This document shows, piece after piece, positions 47,372 to 56,356 of a stretch of DNA of 64,000 nt (positions are counted from its first letter, which is position 1; every line of letters starts with the position of its first letter). The DNA comes from Mucilaginibacter hurinus (GTDB taxonomy: Bacteria; Bacteroidota; Bacteroidia; Sphingobacteriales; Sphingobacteriaceae). The position numbers and the translations under genes are program-made. The stretch spans positions 1 to 64,000 of the forward strand of contig NZ_QGDC01000003.1 in assembly GCF_003324525.1 (NCBI RefSeq), in the 5' to 3' direction. A model generated the notes under the pieces. It was not told the origin of the DNA. It saw only the letters and a list, made by a program, of their open reading frames with translations, and made no database searches.

Positions 47372-47436
47372 TGACGGGCATCATATATTATCGAAATCAG
47401 CGTCATTTTACAGGCCACTTGTATAGCAGATTTTTG
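47372..47436 (+). promoter_or_regulatory. ccoI promoter with FNR-type boxes
   Basis: Box TGAC-GGGC-ATCA (47372-47383, full match to TGAY-N4-RTCA) has its centre 55 bases upstream of the -7 element GATTTTTG (47429-47436). A weaker AAAT-CAGC-GTCA (47394-47405, 6 of 8) sits at 33 bases. In the rest of the 282-base gap, ACGTCACT occurs twice (47319-47326, 47336-47343); nothing else is seen. Confidence 0.65.
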
Positions 47437-47454
47437 TGCGGTTAAACTTTTTAT

Positions 47455-49842
47455 ATGACACCGGCAACGCTAACTAAAGCCACCTGCTATCACTGTGGCG
47501 ACGAGTATACAGGTACCACCTACGAATTTGAAGAAAAGCATTTTTGCTGCGTTGGCTGCAGGGGTGTGTACCAGGTACTATCACAAAGCGGTTTGTGCAA
47601 TTATTATAATTTCAACGAGCATCCCGGTGCTAATCGCGCCCGTTTAGATAAAAGGTTTGAGTACCTGGACGAGCCCTCCATCATTAGCGAACTTGTAGAC
47701 TATACCGACGTAGATATAACCATAGCCACGTTTTACCTGCCGCATATACATTGCAGCTCATGCATCTGGCTATTGGAACAATTAAACAGGATAAACCCTG
47801 CGATATACTATAGCCGCATTGATTTTTTAAAGAAACAGGTAAACATTCGTTTTGCTAACCATGAAATAAACCTGCGCCAAGTTGTTGAATTACTTTATGA
47901 CATTGGTTATGAACCACTCATAAGCCTTCATGATGTTGTAAAAAAACAGACGACCGGCCAAAAGGACAACCTTGTGAAAAGGATTGCTGTGGCGGGCTTT
48001 TGTTTTGGCAATGTGATGTTATTCAGTTTTCCTGAATACCTGGGTTTATCTGCAAACGAAAGCAATTTTAAAGATGTGTTTGGTTGGCTTAACATCCTGT
48101 TTTCAATACCCGTAGTTTTTTACAGCGGAGCTGAATACTTTACTTCGGCTTTTGCCAACCTGCGTAATAAGATATTAAATATTGATTTCCCGTTAGCGTT
48201 AGGTATTGCTGTTTTATTCATACGCACAGTTGCCGAAATAGTAACCCGCACCGGTGCAGGCTTTGCCGATACACTGTGTGGCCTGGTGTTCTTTCTGCTT
48301 GTAGGCAAATTTGTTCAACGTAAAACTTATTATCACATTTCATTTGAGCGCGACTACCGGTCATTTTTCCCGGTAGCCGTACAGGTAATTGAAAATGATG
48401 CCGAAAAACCCGTTCCGCTATCAAATATCCAAATCGGGCAGCGTATACGCATCCGCCACAACGAGATTATACCGGCCGACTCAATTTTGCTGAAAGGCAA
48501 TGCACGCATTGATTTTAGTTTTGTTACAGGTGAATCAATCCCCGTTGACAAAGTATTGGGCGAAGTGGTTTATGCCGGCGGACGGCAAACCGGCGAAGCG
48601 ATAGAACTTGAGGTGGTTAAACCGGTATCCCAAAGCTACCTTACACAGTTATGGAACAACGAGGCTTTTACACGCGTGCAAAATAACCGCATGCGCACTT
48701 TTAACGATACCGTTAGCAAGCATTTTACCATCGTATTGCTTATCATCTCATTCGCATCACTACTGTATTGGCTCCCGGGCGACTGGCAACGCGGGATTTC
48801 GGCATTTACGGCTGTATTGATTGTGGCTTGCCCATGTGCGTTAGCCTTAAGTACGCCTTTTACTATGTCGGCGGCATTAAGCGTATTTGACCGCAACCGC
48901 TTTTACCTTAAAAACACCGCTGTAGTTGAACAATTGGCACGTATAAATACCTTGGTATTTGATAAAACCGGCACCATAACAGTTGGCGGCAGCAACGGCA
49001 TTGCCATACATGCCGGGCTTAATGATTTTCAAAAGAGTATTGTATATACGGTTTGCAGTAACTCAGGCCACCCTTTAAGCAGACAAATATGCGATTACCT
49101 GGGCAAACAGCCACGGCTTGAACTCTCCGACTATTTTGAGTCGGCAGGTAAGGGCATTTCTGCGGAAGTACACGGACACATCATTTGTATAGGGAGTAGC
49201 GCATTTGTTAAGATTAGTGATGAGCACGTAAAAGGTACATCGGCGGTGCACATATCTATAGACGGAACTTACTTGGGTTATTTCAGTTTTAAGCACAACT
49301 ATCGCGACGGGTTACACAACATCATTTCACCCGGTAACGGTTATGAGGTTTACCTTTTATCAGGCGATGACGACCATGAGCGTGCAGAACTGCGGCCCTA
49401 CTTTAAGGATGATGCCCGTATGTTATTTAAAAAAACGCCACAGCAAAAAATGGACATTGTGAATTTATTGCAATCAAACGGCAACAAAGTGATGATGCTG
49501 GGAGATGGCCTTAACGATTCCGGCGCATTACGGCAAAGTGACCTTGGCGTTGCTGTAACTGATAATGTAAATAATTTCTCTCCCGGCAGCGACGCCATAC
49601 TGGACGGAAGGTCTTTTAGTAAACTACCTGCGTTTTTACGCTTTTCAAAAGACACGGTTAACATCATACACTTGTCTTTCCTTATATCGCTTACCTACAA
49701 TATTATCGGGTTAAGCTACGCTGTAACCGGGCTGCTATCCCCGCTTACAGCAGCCATATTGATGCCGTTAAGTACCGCTACCATTATATCATTCACCAGC
49801 ATAGCTACACACATAGCTGCTAAAAAAAGACGTTTATTATGA
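47455..49842 (+). CDS. ccoI: Copper P-type ATPase for cbb3 oxidase assembly (CcoI/FixI)
   Basis: 795 residues. Exports or delivers copper for maturation of cbb3 oxidase. The N-terminus has the CcoI-type Cys cluster (CYHCGDEY, then FCCVGCRGVYQVL, residues about 11-45) and an HMA domain with HCSSC (about residue 100). Eight transmembrane segments follow, with the ion-binding CPC in IVACPCALALS, the phosphorylation motif DKTGT and GDGLNDSGAL. Its stop overlaps ccoS (ATGA). First gene of the respiratory locus, preceded by FNR-type boxes. Confidence 0.94.
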   Translation: MTPATLTKATCYHCGDEYTGTTYEFEEKHFCCVGCRGVYQVLSQSGLCNYYNFNEHPGANRARLDKRFEYLDEPSIISELVDYTDVDITIATFYLPHIHCSSCIWLLEQLNRINPAIYYSRIDFLKKQVNIRFANHEINLRQVVELLYDIGYEPLISLHDVVKKQTTGQKDNLVKRIAVAGFCFGNVMLFSFPEYLGLSANESNFKDVFGWLNILFSIPVVFYSGAEYFTSAFANLRNKILNIDFPLALGIAVLFIRTVAEIVTRTGAGFADTLCGLVFFLLVGKFVQRKTYYHISFERDYRSFFPVAVQVIENDAEKPVPLSNIQIGQRIRIRHNEIIPADSILLKGNARIDFSFVTGESIPVDKVLGEVVYAGGRQTGEAIELEVVKPVSQSYLTQLWNNEAFTRVQNNRMRTFNDTVSKHFTIVLLIISFASLLYWLPGDWQRGISAFTAVLIVACPCALALSTPFTMSAALSVFDRNRFYLKNTAVVEQLARINTLVFDKTGTITVGGSNGIAIHAGLNDFQKSIVYTVCSNSGHPLSRQICDYLGKQPRLELSDYFESAGKGISAEVHGHIICIGSSAFVKISDEHVKGTSAVHISIDGTYLGYFSFKHNYRDGLHNIISPGNGYEVYLLSGDDDHERAELRPYFKDDARMLFKKTPQQKMDIVNLLQSNGNKVMMLGDGLNDSGALRQSDLGVAVTDNVNNFSPGSDAILDGRSFSKLPAFLRFSKDTVNIIHLSFLISLTYNIIGLSYAVTGLLSPLTAAILMPLSTATIISFTSIATHIAAKKRRLL

Positions 49843-50000
49843 GCATCATTTATTTTTTAATAGGGTGCAGCATTTTGTTGGCCCTTGTCTTCCTGGGCGC
49901 TTTTTTCTGGGCTCAGCGCAACGGCCAGCATGATGATCTGTACACGCCGTCGGTACGGATATTACTGGACGAAGACCAAACCGATCAAACCAAAAAGTGA
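49839..50000 (+). CDS. ccoS: cbb3 oxidase assembly protein CcoS
   Basis: 53 residues, easily overlooked because of its size. It begins MSIIYFLIG, has one transmembrane helix (residues about 4-24, ending AFFWAQRNGQ), and continues with DDLYTPSVRILLDED, matching the CcoS pattern in which a short helix is followed by W.....GQ.DDL..P..RIL.D. CcoS is needed for cofactor insertion into the oxidase. Its ATG overlaps the ccoI stop by four bases. Its own stop codon is the first three bases of the FNR-type box that precedes ccoN. Confidence 0.88.
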   Translation: MSIIYFLIGCSILLALVFLGAFFWAQRNGQHDDLYTPSVRILLDEDQTDQTKK

Positions 50001-50062
50001 CGTATGTCACGCTTTTGCTTAACCTGCGTCACGGCGTCTCTCTGACACCCTTGATAATTTTA
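49998..50062 (+). promoter_or_regulatory. ccoNO promoter with two FNR-type boxes
   Basis: Box TGAC-GTAT-GTCA (49998-50009; palindromic GTGAC/GTCAC when flanks are included) is centred 55 bases upstream of the -7 element TAATTTTA (50055-50062). A second, TAAC-CTGC-GTCA (50020-50031, 7 of 8), is centred 33 bases upstream. No TTTG lies at the -33 position, as expected for an activated promoter. Confidence 0.7.
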
Positions 50063-50087
50063 CACCAATATAAAAACGACACGATTT

Positions 50088-52214
50088 ATGCAGTCCGAAA
50101 AATTTTACTACGATAATAAAATAGTACGCGATTTTGGTATAGCAACCGTAATATGGGGTATCATCGGCATGACGGTGGGCCTTTTGGTAGCCATACAACT
50201 CTTCTCGCCAGCGGCTAACCTTGATAACCAGTATACCACCTACGGACGGATAAGGCCGCTGCACACTAACGCCGTTATATTTGCTTTTGTAGGGAACGCC
50301 ATTTTTATGGGTGTTTACTATTCATTGCAGCGCCTGCTTAAGGCCCGTATGTTTAGCGATACGCTAAGCAAGATACACTTTTGGGGCTGGCAGCTTATTA
50401 TCCTATCAGCCGTTATTACCTTACCGCTGGGGCTTACCACATCGCATGAATATGCCGAACTTGAGTGGCCAATAGATATAGCCATCACGCTGATATGGGT
50501 AGTTTTTGGCATTAACATGTTTGGCACTATTTTTAAACGCCGCGAGCGGCATTTATACGTTGCCATATGGTTTTACATCGCTACGTTTGTTACTATAGCA
50601 GTGCTGCATATTGTTAACTCATTTCAGTTACCCATCTCTGCCTTTAAAAGCTATTACCTGTATGCCGGCGTTCAGGACGCGCTTGTACAGTGGTGGTATG
50701 GCCACAATGCCGTGGCCTTCTTTCTTACCACCCCGTACTTGGGCATGATGTATTACTTTTTGCCCAAGATGGCTAACAGGCCCATATATTCATATAAACT
50801 AAGCATACTGCATTTTTGGGCGCTGATATTCATCTATATATGGGCCGGTCCGCACCACCTGCTATATACCACCCTGCCGGGCTGGGCGCAATCATTGGGC
50901 GTGGCATTCTCCATTATGCTGATCGCACCAAGCTGGGGCGGTATGATCAACGGATTGCTAACGCTGCGCGGCGCATGGGATAAGGTGCGCGATGATGTGG
51001 TGTTAAAGTTTATGGTGGTAGCGCTTACAGCTTACGGCATGGCCACTTTTGAAGGCCCGCTGCTATCATTAAAACAAGTGAATGCCATCGGGCACTTTAC
51101 CGATTGGATAGTTGCCCACGTGCACGTTGGCGCGTTAGGCTGGAATGGCTTTTTAACCTTCGCCGTGCTGTACTGGTTAATTCCGCGTATCTATAAAACC
51201 GGCCTGTACTCTACAAAGCTGGCTTCTTTTCATTTTTGGATAGGCACACTGGGCATACTGTTTTACGCGGTGCCAATGTACTGGGCCGGTTTTACTCAGG
51301 GCCTTATGCTAAAGGAATTTACACCTGAAGGAATGCTTAAATACCCCAACTTCCTGGAGAGTACACTGCGGATTATCCCAATGTACATGATGCGGTCAAT
51401 AGGCGGAGCTATGTACCTGGTAGGGGTTATCGTGATGGCTTATAACCTGCTGCGTACCATGAAACAGGGTAAACTGATAAGTGACGAGGCAGCCGAAGCA
51501 ATGCCTTTGGTACCGGTGAATACCGAAGATCACACGCAAGAGAAATGGCACCGCCGACTTGAGCGCCGCCCCATACCTATGCTGGTACTTTCACTTATAG
51601 TTATACTGATAGGCAGTGTAATTGAAATTATGCCTACACTAACCATATCGTCAAATATACCAACCATTGCCAGTGTTAAACCTTACACGCCGTTAGAGTT
51701 GCAAGGCCGTGATATATATATCCGCGAAGGCTGTGTGAACTGCCATTCGCAAACTGTCCGGCCTTTTCGTTCAGAAACAGAAAGGTACGGCGAGTACAGC
51801 AAAGCCGGCGAATTTGTTTACGACCATCCATTCTTGTGGGGTTCAAAACGCACCGGTCCGGACCTGGCACGCCAGGGCGGCAAATACGGCAACTCGTGGC
51901 AGTATAATCACCTGATGGACCCACGCCTGATGTCGCCGGGCAGCATAATGCCTGCTTATGACTGGTTGATAGAGCAGGATTTAGACACTACGACCACCGC
52001 CGCTAAAATAAATGCTATGCGCAGCCTTGGCGTACCGTATGCGGCAGGATATGAAAAAATTGCCAACAGCGACCTGAACAAGCAGGCGACAGAGATTGCG
52101 GACAACCTTGCCAAGGACAAAATAAAGGTGGCGAGTAACAAAGAGATCATAGCCATTATAGCTTACCTGCAACGCCTGGGTACCGATATAAAAGCAAATA
52201 AAACTGACAACTAA
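50088..52214 (+). CDS. ccoNO: cbb3-type cytochrome c oxidase, fused subunits I and II (CcoN-CcoO)
   Basis: 708 residues. Catalytic heme-copper subunit (about residues 1-470) with at least twelve transmembrane helices and the expected His motifs (RPLHTNAV, QWWYGHNAVAF, AGPHHLLYT, VAHVHVGALGWNG). A linker and one further membrane anchor (about 510-530) follow. The CcoO part then has the heme c motif CVNCH at residues 549-553 and a distal Met in GSIMPAYDW. The N-O fusion is usual in Bacteroidota. It reduces oxygen at very low concentration and pumps protons. Confidence 0.96.
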   Translation: MQSEKFYYDNKIVRDFGIATVIWGIIGMTVGLLVAIQLFSPAANLDNQYTTYGRIRPLHTNAVIFAFVGNAIFMGVYYSLQRLLKARMFSDTLSKIHFWGWQLIILSAVITLPLGLTTSHEYAELEWPIDIAITLIWVVFGINMFGTIFKRRERHLYVAIWFYIATFVTIAVLHIVNSFQLPISAFKSYYLYAGVQDALVQWWYGHNAVAFFLTTPYLGMMYYFLPKMANRPIYSYKLSILHFWALIFIYIWAGPHHLLYTTLPGWAQSLGVAFSIMLIAPSWGGMINGLLTLRGAWDKVRDDVVLKFMVVALTAYGMATFEGPLLSLKQVNAIGHFTDWIVAHVHVGALGWNGFLTFAVLYWLIPRIYKTGLYSTKLASFHFWIGTLGILFYAVPMYWAGFTQGLMLKEFTPEGMLKYPNFLESTLRIIPMYMMRSIGGAMYLVGVIVMAYNLLRTMKQGKLISDEAAEAMPLVPVNTEDHTQEKWHRRLERRPIPMLVLSLIVILIGSVIEIMPTLTISSNIPTIASVKPYTPLELQGRDIYIREGCVNCHSQTVRPFRSETERYGEYSKAGEFVYDHPFLWGSKRTGPDLARQGGKYGNSWQYNHLMDPRLMSPGSIMPAYDWLIEQDLDTTTTAAKINAMRSLGVPYAAGYEKIANSDLNKQATEIADNLAKDKIKVASNKEIIAIIAYLQRLGTDIKANKTDN

Positions 52215-52225
52215 CAAATAGAAAC

Positions 52226-52414
52226 ATGTTTAAGCAATTTATTAAAGATATAAATGGGGACCAGGTATATCTTATCATATCACTGGCGATGTTTATGATG
52301 TTTTTTTTAACAGTAGCGTTTCTGCTTATCCGTATAAAAAAGAACCATACAAATTACATGAGTGACCTGCCTTTGGCAGATAGTATTACCCAACCGGAAA
52401 ACCAATTATTATGA
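52226..52414 (+). CDS. ccoQ: Small membrane protein in CcoQ position
   Basis: 62 residues with one transmembrane helix (about residues 14-38, VYLIISLAMFMMFFLTVAF) and a polar C-terminus. Its size and place between CcoNO and CcoP are those of CcoQ, which stabilises the oxidase. Sequence conservation in CcoQ is too low to prove it. Starts 11 bases after ccoNO and overlaps ccoP by four bases (ATGA). Confidence 0.75.
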   Translation: MFKQFIKDINGDQVYLIISLAMFMMFFLTVAFLLIRIKKNHTNYMSDLPLADSITQPENQLL

Positions 52415-53334
52415 ACGCCTTACGATCAATTTTTATTCTATTTATTGTAATTGTTGCCCAACCAGCGTTTGCAGAAGAAGGCACCATGATACCTGATGAT
52501 ATAAAAAATTACATAGGGTATGGTGCCATTATGCTAGTGCTGATAGTACTTTTAATTACCGTACTGATGTTATTACGCACCTTCAAAGTATTGAGCGATA
52601 TACTTGCGCCGGTAACGGATGATAAAGGTACTGTTGTTGTTTCCGCCGTTGTGCCTGAGGCAGCAAAGCCCAAGCCCACTATTGTTGAAAAGCTATTGTC
52701 ATTAAAACCGTTATCTGAAGAAAAATCACTGATAATTGAACATGATTATGACGGCATACAGGAACTGGACAATCCTACTCCGGCCTGGTTTATGGGCCTG
52801 TTTTACATCTCAATTGCTTTTGCGGTTATTTACATGCTAACCTACCACGTTTTTAACCTTGCACCATTGCAGGACCAGGAGTATGTTAACGAAATAACCG
52901 TAGCCAATAAAGAAAAGGAAGCCTACCTGGCTAAATCAGCCGACAGGGTTGACGAGAATACGGTGAAAGTTTCGGCTGATCCGGCCGTACTTAGTGCGGG
53001 GCAAACCATTTACGCTCAAAATTGCATGCCTTGCCACGGCGATAAAGGACAGGGAATGGTAGGGCCTAACCTTACAGATGATTATTGGCTGCATGGCGGC
53101 ACTATAACAGACGTTTTTAAAACAATAAAATATGGCGTGCAAGCTAAAGGTATGCCTAACTGGGAAAAACAACTGTCTCCTAAACAAATTGCTGACGTAT
53201 CCAGCTTTATCATGTCATTACATGGCACAAACCCGGCGAACGCTAAAGAAGCGCAGGGCGAAAAACAGCAGGACAATCCAGCCGGCGGCGCAACTGCCAT
53301 GGTTACTACTGATAAATCACCAACAGTTAATTAA
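52411..53334 (+). CDS. ccoP: cbb3 oxidase subunit CcoP with a single heme c site
   Basis: 307 residues. The N-terminus carries a signal-like helix and a transmembrane segment (residues about 33-57). The conserved DGIQELDNPTPAWFMGLFY stretch precedes a second membrane helix (about 126-148). Only one heme c motif, CMPCH at residues 205-209, is present, with a possible Met ligand in KGMPNW; proteobacterial CcoP has two. It passes electrons from soluble cytochrome c to CcoO. Overlaps both neighbours (start in ccoQ, end in ccoG). Confidence 0.93.
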   Translation: MNALRSIFILFIVIVAQPAFAEEGTMIPDDIKNYIGYGAIMLVLIVLLITVLMLLRTFKVLSDILAPVTDDKGTVVVSAVVPEAAKPKPTIVEKLLSLKPLSEEKSLIIEHDYDGIQELDNPTPAWFMGLFYISIAFAVIYMLTYHVFNLAPLQDQEYVNEITVANKEKEAYLAKSADRVDENTVKVSADPAVLSAGQTIYAQNCMPCHGDKGQGMVGPNLTDDYWLHGGTITDVFKTIKYGVQAKGMPNWEKQLSPKQIADVSSFIMSLHGTNPANAKEAQGEKQQDNPAGGATAMVTTDKSPTVN

Positions 53335-54713
53335 TGCTTAGTACACCAATAGCTTCGGAACCAGCTGCAACTGAAAACGGCAGCCGCAAATGGATATATC
53401 CCGCCGTTCGCAAAGGCAGGTTATACCATTACCGCAACTGGCTGAGCTATATTTACCTGGTAGTTTTTTTCACCGGTCCGTTTATCCGTATAAACGGAAA
53501 CCCGCTATTACTGCTTAATTTTATCGAACGGCGGTTTGTGATCCTGGGCCAGGTATTTTGGCCGCAGGATACATTTTTATTTGTATTAGCCATGCTGGTT
53601 GGCATGGTATGCATTATACTATTCACCATTGCTTTCGGTCGCATCTTTTGCGGGTGGATATGCCCGCAAACCATTTTTATGGAAATGGTTTTCAGGAAAA
53701 TTGAAATTTGGATTGAAGGCGATGCACGCAAACGCCGCAAATTAGATGAAGGCGATTGGACCGCCGAAAAAATAGCTAAGAAAGGAGCCAAGCATATCAT
53801 CTTTTTACTGCTGTCCTTTATTATTGCCAATACTTTTTTGGCTTATATTACCGGCAGCGAGAACCTTTTAAAAATTATCACCGAGCCGGTGGCACTGCAT
53901 TGGGCAGGTTTTATAAGTATATGCGTATTTACTGTGGTTTTTTACCTGGTTTACAGCCAGGTGCGCGAGTTGGTATGCACGGTTATATGCCCTTATGGCC
54001 GCCTGCAGGGCGTGTTGATGGATAAGCACACGTTAGTGGTGGCATATAATTTAATAAGGGGTGAGCCACGCGGAAAAATAAATCGCAGAGAAGACCGCAC
54101 TATTGGCGACTGCGTTGACTGCGGATTGTGTGTGGATGTATGCCCTACCGGTATTGATATACGCAATGGCACCCAATTGGAATGTGTTAACTGCACCATG
54201 TGCATTGATGCCTGCAACCAGGTGATGGAAAAAATACACAAGCCACTCAATCTTATCGGTTTTTACTCCGAGGAGATGATCCGCGAAAAAAAGAAAATCA
54301 CTTTTAATACACGGATGATAGCCTATAGCGGTGTTATTGTGGCGCTGCTTAGCACGCTTACCTACTTCGTATTACGCCGCAGCGTTATTGATGTAACCGT
54401 ATTGCGTTCGGCAGGTATGCTGTACCAGGAGCAGCCTGGCGGGTATATCAGCAACCTGTATAATGCAGAGATTAACAACAAATCAAATATGAACCAGCAA
54501 GTACAATTGGTTGCCGAGGATCCGGCTGTTAAGATAAAATACATACAAGCTCCCGGTATCATCGAAAAAGAAGGGACTACTAAAATTGTTTTCTTCCTGC
54601 TGATGCCAGGTAACCACATTCGCAAAGCAAAAACAAATATCAAATTAAAAATAATGCAACAGCAAAATGTGCTGGGCACCATCAATACAACTTTTATAGG
54701 ACCGATAAATTAA
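53334..54713 (+). CDS. ccoG: Cytochrome oxidase accessory protein CcoG (FixG/RdxA)
   Basis: 459 residues. Membrane ferredoxin-type protein that reduces Cu(II) for cbb3 maturation. Several transmembrane helices, the conserved CGWICPQTIFMEM (about residue 105) and CPYGRLQG, then two 4Fe-4S motifs (CVDCGLCVDVCPTGID and CVNCTMCIDACNQV, about residues 260-300). The C-terminal Ig-like FixG domain follows (about 345-459). Starts one base inside the ccoP stop. Confidence 0.95.
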   Translation: MLSTPIASEPAATENGSRKWIYPAVRKGRLYHYRNWLSYIYLVVFFTGPFIRINGNPLLLLNFIERRFVILGQVFWPQDTFLFVLAMLVGMVCIILFTIAFGRIFCGWICPQTIFMEMVFRKIEIWIEGDARKRRKLDEGDWTAEKIAKKGAKHIIFLLLSFIIANTFLAYITGSENLLKIITEPVALHWAGFISICVFTVVFYLVYSQVRELVCTVICPYGRLQGVLMDKHTLVVAYNLIRGEPRGKINRREDRTIGDCVDCGLCVDVCPTGIDIRNGTQLECVNCTMCIDACNQVMEKIHKPLNLIGFYSEEMIREKKKITFNTRMIAYSGVIVALLSTLTYFVLRRSVIDVTVLRSAGMLYQEQPGGYISNLYNAEINNKSNMNQQVQLVAEDPAVKIKYIQAPGIIEKEGTTKIVFFLLMPGNHIRKAKTNIKLKIMQQQNVLGTINTTFIGPIN

Positions 54714-54726
54714 CAAGGTGATGCAA

Positions 54727-55149
54727 ATGAATTGGGGAAAAGGATTAATAACGGGCATGGCGATTTTCATGCTGTTTATATTAACGCTTGTAATAAAAAT
54801 GTTTAACCAGCCTGTAGATGATTACGATAGGGAATATTATGAAAAAGGGCTTGCCTACGATAGTACGTACAATAAAGAAAAACAAGTAGTAACGGATAAA
54901 GCGACACCTGCGCTAAGCGTTGCAAATGACTACGTACAATTGCAATTTGTGGCGCCGGCTAACGTCCAACTGCTTTTTACCCGGCCGTCTGACCGAAAAA
55001 TGGATGTAATTTTTACCCTGGACACTGATAAGTACAATCGGGTAAAAATACCCCTGAACGGATTAACCGCCGGGCAATGGCTGCTGACAATTGATTGGGA
55101 AAGCTACAAAAAGCAATACCTGTATAAGCAGCAAATTACTATTCCATGA
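54727..55149 (+). CDS. fixH: FixH family protein
   Basis: About 141 residues. One N-terminal membrane helix (WGKGLITGMAIFMLFILTLV) and a periplasmic Ig-like domain ending in GQWLLTIDW. I use the ATG giving MNWGKG, eight bases after an AAGG; two earlier in-frame starts (54718 GTG, 54721 ATG) add at most three residues. FixH/CcoH is required for stable cbb3 assembly. Overlaps the next gene by four bases. Confidence 0.88.
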   Translation: MNWGKGLITGMAIFMLFILTLVIKMFNQPVDDYDREYYEKGLAYDSTYNKEKQVVTDKATPALSVANDYVQLQFVAPANVQLLFTRPSDRKMDVIFTLDTDKYNRVKIPLNGLTAGQWLLTIDWESYKKQYLYKQQITIP

Positions 55150-55832
55150 ACAACTACCAGTTAGCTTTTGCAATAGGCTTATTTGGCAGTATACACTGTA
55201 TTGGCATGTGCGGGCCACTGGCTTTTGCAATACCTTATACGGGTAACAGCAGATGGTTACTGGTATGGGATAAGTTTATTTATCAGTTGGGGCGGGTTAC
55301 AAGCTATACATTATTAGGTATTATTACGGGCATTATCGGCAAACAACTTTGGCTGGCAGGCGCACAGCAGGGCGTCAGCCTTGTAAGCGGTGTATTAATT
55401 ATAATGGCAGCATGCTCGCGTTTATTCCGTGTGTCATTGTTTAAAAGTAGCGGCGCTTTAAACGTCACTGCGTTGTTTACCAGGTTTTTAAGTTATGCAT
55501 TAAAGCAACACGCAGGACATTTCTTTATCGGGGCTTTAAATGGTTTTTTGCCATGCGGTTTCGTTTACCTGGCGTTGGCAGGCGCGGTTAATACCAGTTC
55601 GGCAGCAGCATCGGCGCAGTATATGTTTTGGTTTGGTATAGGCACTTTGCCACTGATGCTTGTCGCTTCACTTGGCGCGGGCTTTTTTTCGGCAACTGTA
55701 CGCGTACGTTTAAATAAGGTTGTGCCTTACTTTATGCTATGCCTGGGCATATGGTTTATTTTACGGGGGTTAACGCTTGATATCCCCTACCTTAGCCCGG
55801 CCAAAACGGACGCTGTTAGTATTTGCAAATAA
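55146..55832 (+). CDS. TauE/SafE-like (DsbD_2) membrane protein of the cbb3 locus
   Basis: 228 residues with six hydrophobic helices. The first repeat holds GLFGSIHCIGMCGPLAF and the second GALNGFLPCGFVYLALAG; these Cys-Gly-Pro / Pro-Cys-Gly motifs mark the DsbD_2 family often labelled sulfite exporter TauE/SafE. In cbb3 loci this protein is thought to take part in copper or thiol delivery for the oxidase; sulfite export is unlikely. Last gene of the ccoNO-led operon. Confidence 0.85.
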   Translation: MNNYQLAFAIGLFGSIHCIGMCGPLAFAIPYTGNSRWLLVWDKFIYQLGRVTSYTLLGIITGIIGKQLWLAGAQQGVSLVSGVLIIMAACSRLFRVSLFKSSGALNVTALFTRFLSYALKQHAGHFFIGALNGFLPCGFVYLALAGAVNTSSAAASAQYMFWFGIGTLPLMLVASLGAGFFSATVRVRLNKVVPYFMLCLGIWFILRGLTLDIPYLSPAKTDAVSICK

Positions 55833-55842
55833 TGTTAAAATG

Positions 55843-55907
55843 TGCGTAACATCACTTTTTGAGCTGATAAACGTCATGACGGGCTGGTGTTTTTAGGGCC
55901 ATATTTG
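55843..55907 (+). promoter_or_regulatory. Promoter with FNR-type boxes before the 115-residue membrane protein
   Basis: Box TGAT-AAAC-GTCA (55865-55876, full match) is centred 33 bases upstream of the -7 element CATATTTG (55900-55907). A weaker TGCG-TAAC-ATCA (55843-55854, 6 of 8) is centred at 55 bases. Confidence 0.65.
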
Positions 55908-55938
55908 TATCAATAAAAGGAATTAAAAACTTACAATT

Positions 55939-56286
55939 ATGGCAACTATAAAAGCACTCGCACCCACCCACTTTACAACTGACTATAACGTTAAAGCTAC
56001 CCCCGGCCTTTACACAAAATTTATTGAATTTGCTGATAAGCAAAGCACCAACCATACACTGTGGTTCTTTATAGTATTAATGGTACATGGCGTATTAATA
56101 CTACCCATGCCGGCTGTGTTAATGTACTATTTTGATGCGCCTGCCTGGGTTTTAGGCATAACCATGCCCGTTTTTTTTATTAACATAATAGCCAATATGG
56201 CCGGCGGCAGCACGCGTACAACTATAAGCCTGTTTGGTACCAGCGTAGTATTACATATTATATTGCTCCTAATGTTCATTATATAA
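55939..56286 (+). CDS. Small membrane protein of the presumed oxygen regulon, unknown
   Basis: 115 residues with three hydrophobic segments (about residues 40-65, 68-88 and 96-115). A soluble N-terminus of 35 residues has no recognised motif. His residues near membrane edges (THFTT, STNHTLWFF, LMVHGVLI) could bind heme or metal, but this is only a possibility. It has its own promoter with FNR-type boxes and a strong terminator, so it is a separate unit, probably induced with the oxidase. Confidence 0.65.
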   Translation: MATIKALAPTHFTTDYNVKATPGLYTKFIEFADKQSTNHTLWFFIVLMVHGVLILPMPAVLMYYFDAPAWVLGITMPVFFINIIANMAGGSTRTTISLFGTSVVLHIILLLMFII

Positions 56287-56303
56287 ATTGGTTTTGGTTT
56301 GAT

Positions 56304-56333
56304 AAAAAAGCGGTTTAACGGCCGCTTTTTTTA
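56304..56333 (+). terminator. Terminator after the small membrane protein gene
   Basis: AAAAAAGCGG (56304-56313) pairs with CCGCTTTTTT (56322-56331) around an eight-base loop, with further T residues after. Confidence 0.85.
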
Positions 56334-56356
56334 TATACTCTATTCTCCCTTATTTT

